27,250 nt of DNA from Chara braunii (lineage: Eukaryota > Streptophyta > Charophyceae > Charales > Characeae), in contig BFEA01000390.1 in the NCBI GenBank assembly GCA_003427395.1, positions 1,314,125 to 1,341,374 of the forward strand, given 5' to 3'. The position numbers and the translations under genes are program-made. The number at the start of each line of letters is the position of its first letter. The first letter of the stretch is position 1. This document shows positions 27,244 through 27,250 of this stretch, piece after piece. Below the pieces are notes generated by a model that ran no database searches, was not told the origin of the DNA, and saw only the letters and a list, made by a program, of their open reading frames with translations.

Positions 27244-27250
27244 GCAAAGA

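Noticed and set aside
1-27250. The whole window as a mitochondrial contig
   Set aside because: The mitochondrial genes are confined to about 1 kb and are degraded. The rest has compound microsatellites, a LINE, a Ty3 element and a spliceosomal-type exon.

Overview
This window looks like gene-poor nuclear DNA of a streptophyte (plant lineage). The evidence is a decayed Ty3/gypsy-type retrotransposon, the 3' part of a LINE, nuclear-type CT/CA microsatellites, many minisatellites, a piece of plant-type mitochondrial DNA (trnK-UUU, trnI-CAU, an atp1 fragment and group II intron-like sequence), and one well-preserved exon that I read as part of a Dicer-like (DCL) gene. From memory, the wording of the reverse transcriptase, RNase H and LINE remnants fits charophyte algae such as Chara best. 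That is an unverified inference; bryophytes, lycophytes, ferns and gymnosperms are not excluded. There are no bacterial-type operons, ribosome binding sites or CRISPR arrays.

Layout. 1-5.1 kb: non-coding DNA with several minisatellites (22, 61, ~67/134, 39 and 26 bp units) and a 55-base poly-G run; no gene recognised. 5.2-13.35 kb: one decayed Ty3/gypsy element on the minus strand, reading right to left gag, zinc knuckle, protease, reverse transcriptase, RNase H, integrase, then an additional acidic ORF after integrase. It is broken by many frameshifts and stops and carries three internal tandem duplications (238, 186 and 209 bp). No LTR pair could be identified. 13.5-14.6 kb: mitochondrial-derived DNA (NUMT). 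14.6-15.7 kb: three copies of a ~347 bp tandem unit. 15.6-16.7 kb: 3' part of a LINE on the minus strand, running into that tandem array. 16.98-17.14 kb: a 63-bp-arm inverted repeat. 17.3-19.8 kb: a decayed minus-strand coding region of unknown family containing a 365-bp duplication. 19.8-21.4 kb: microsatellites around a possible coiled-coil coding remnant. 22.3-22.7 kb: another unrecognised minus-strand coding remnant. 23.3-23.7 kb: a 61-bp duplication and a tRNA-derived, SINE-like sequence. 25.04-25.47 kb: the Dicer-like exon on the minus strand with both splice sites. 25.5-27.25 kb: non-coding sequence with a 70-bp duplication, a GC-rich block, and a hairpin followed by A21.

How it fits together. 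Nearly every coding-like remnant reads on the minus strand, the same direction as the DCL exon. A reasonable but unproven reading is that much of the window left of 25 kb is a huge transposon-filled intron, or the downstream flank, of a DCL gene. The most distinctive features are the DCL exon, the repeated local tandem duplications, the post-integrase ORF, the unknown 2.5-kb coding block and the mitochondrial insertion.
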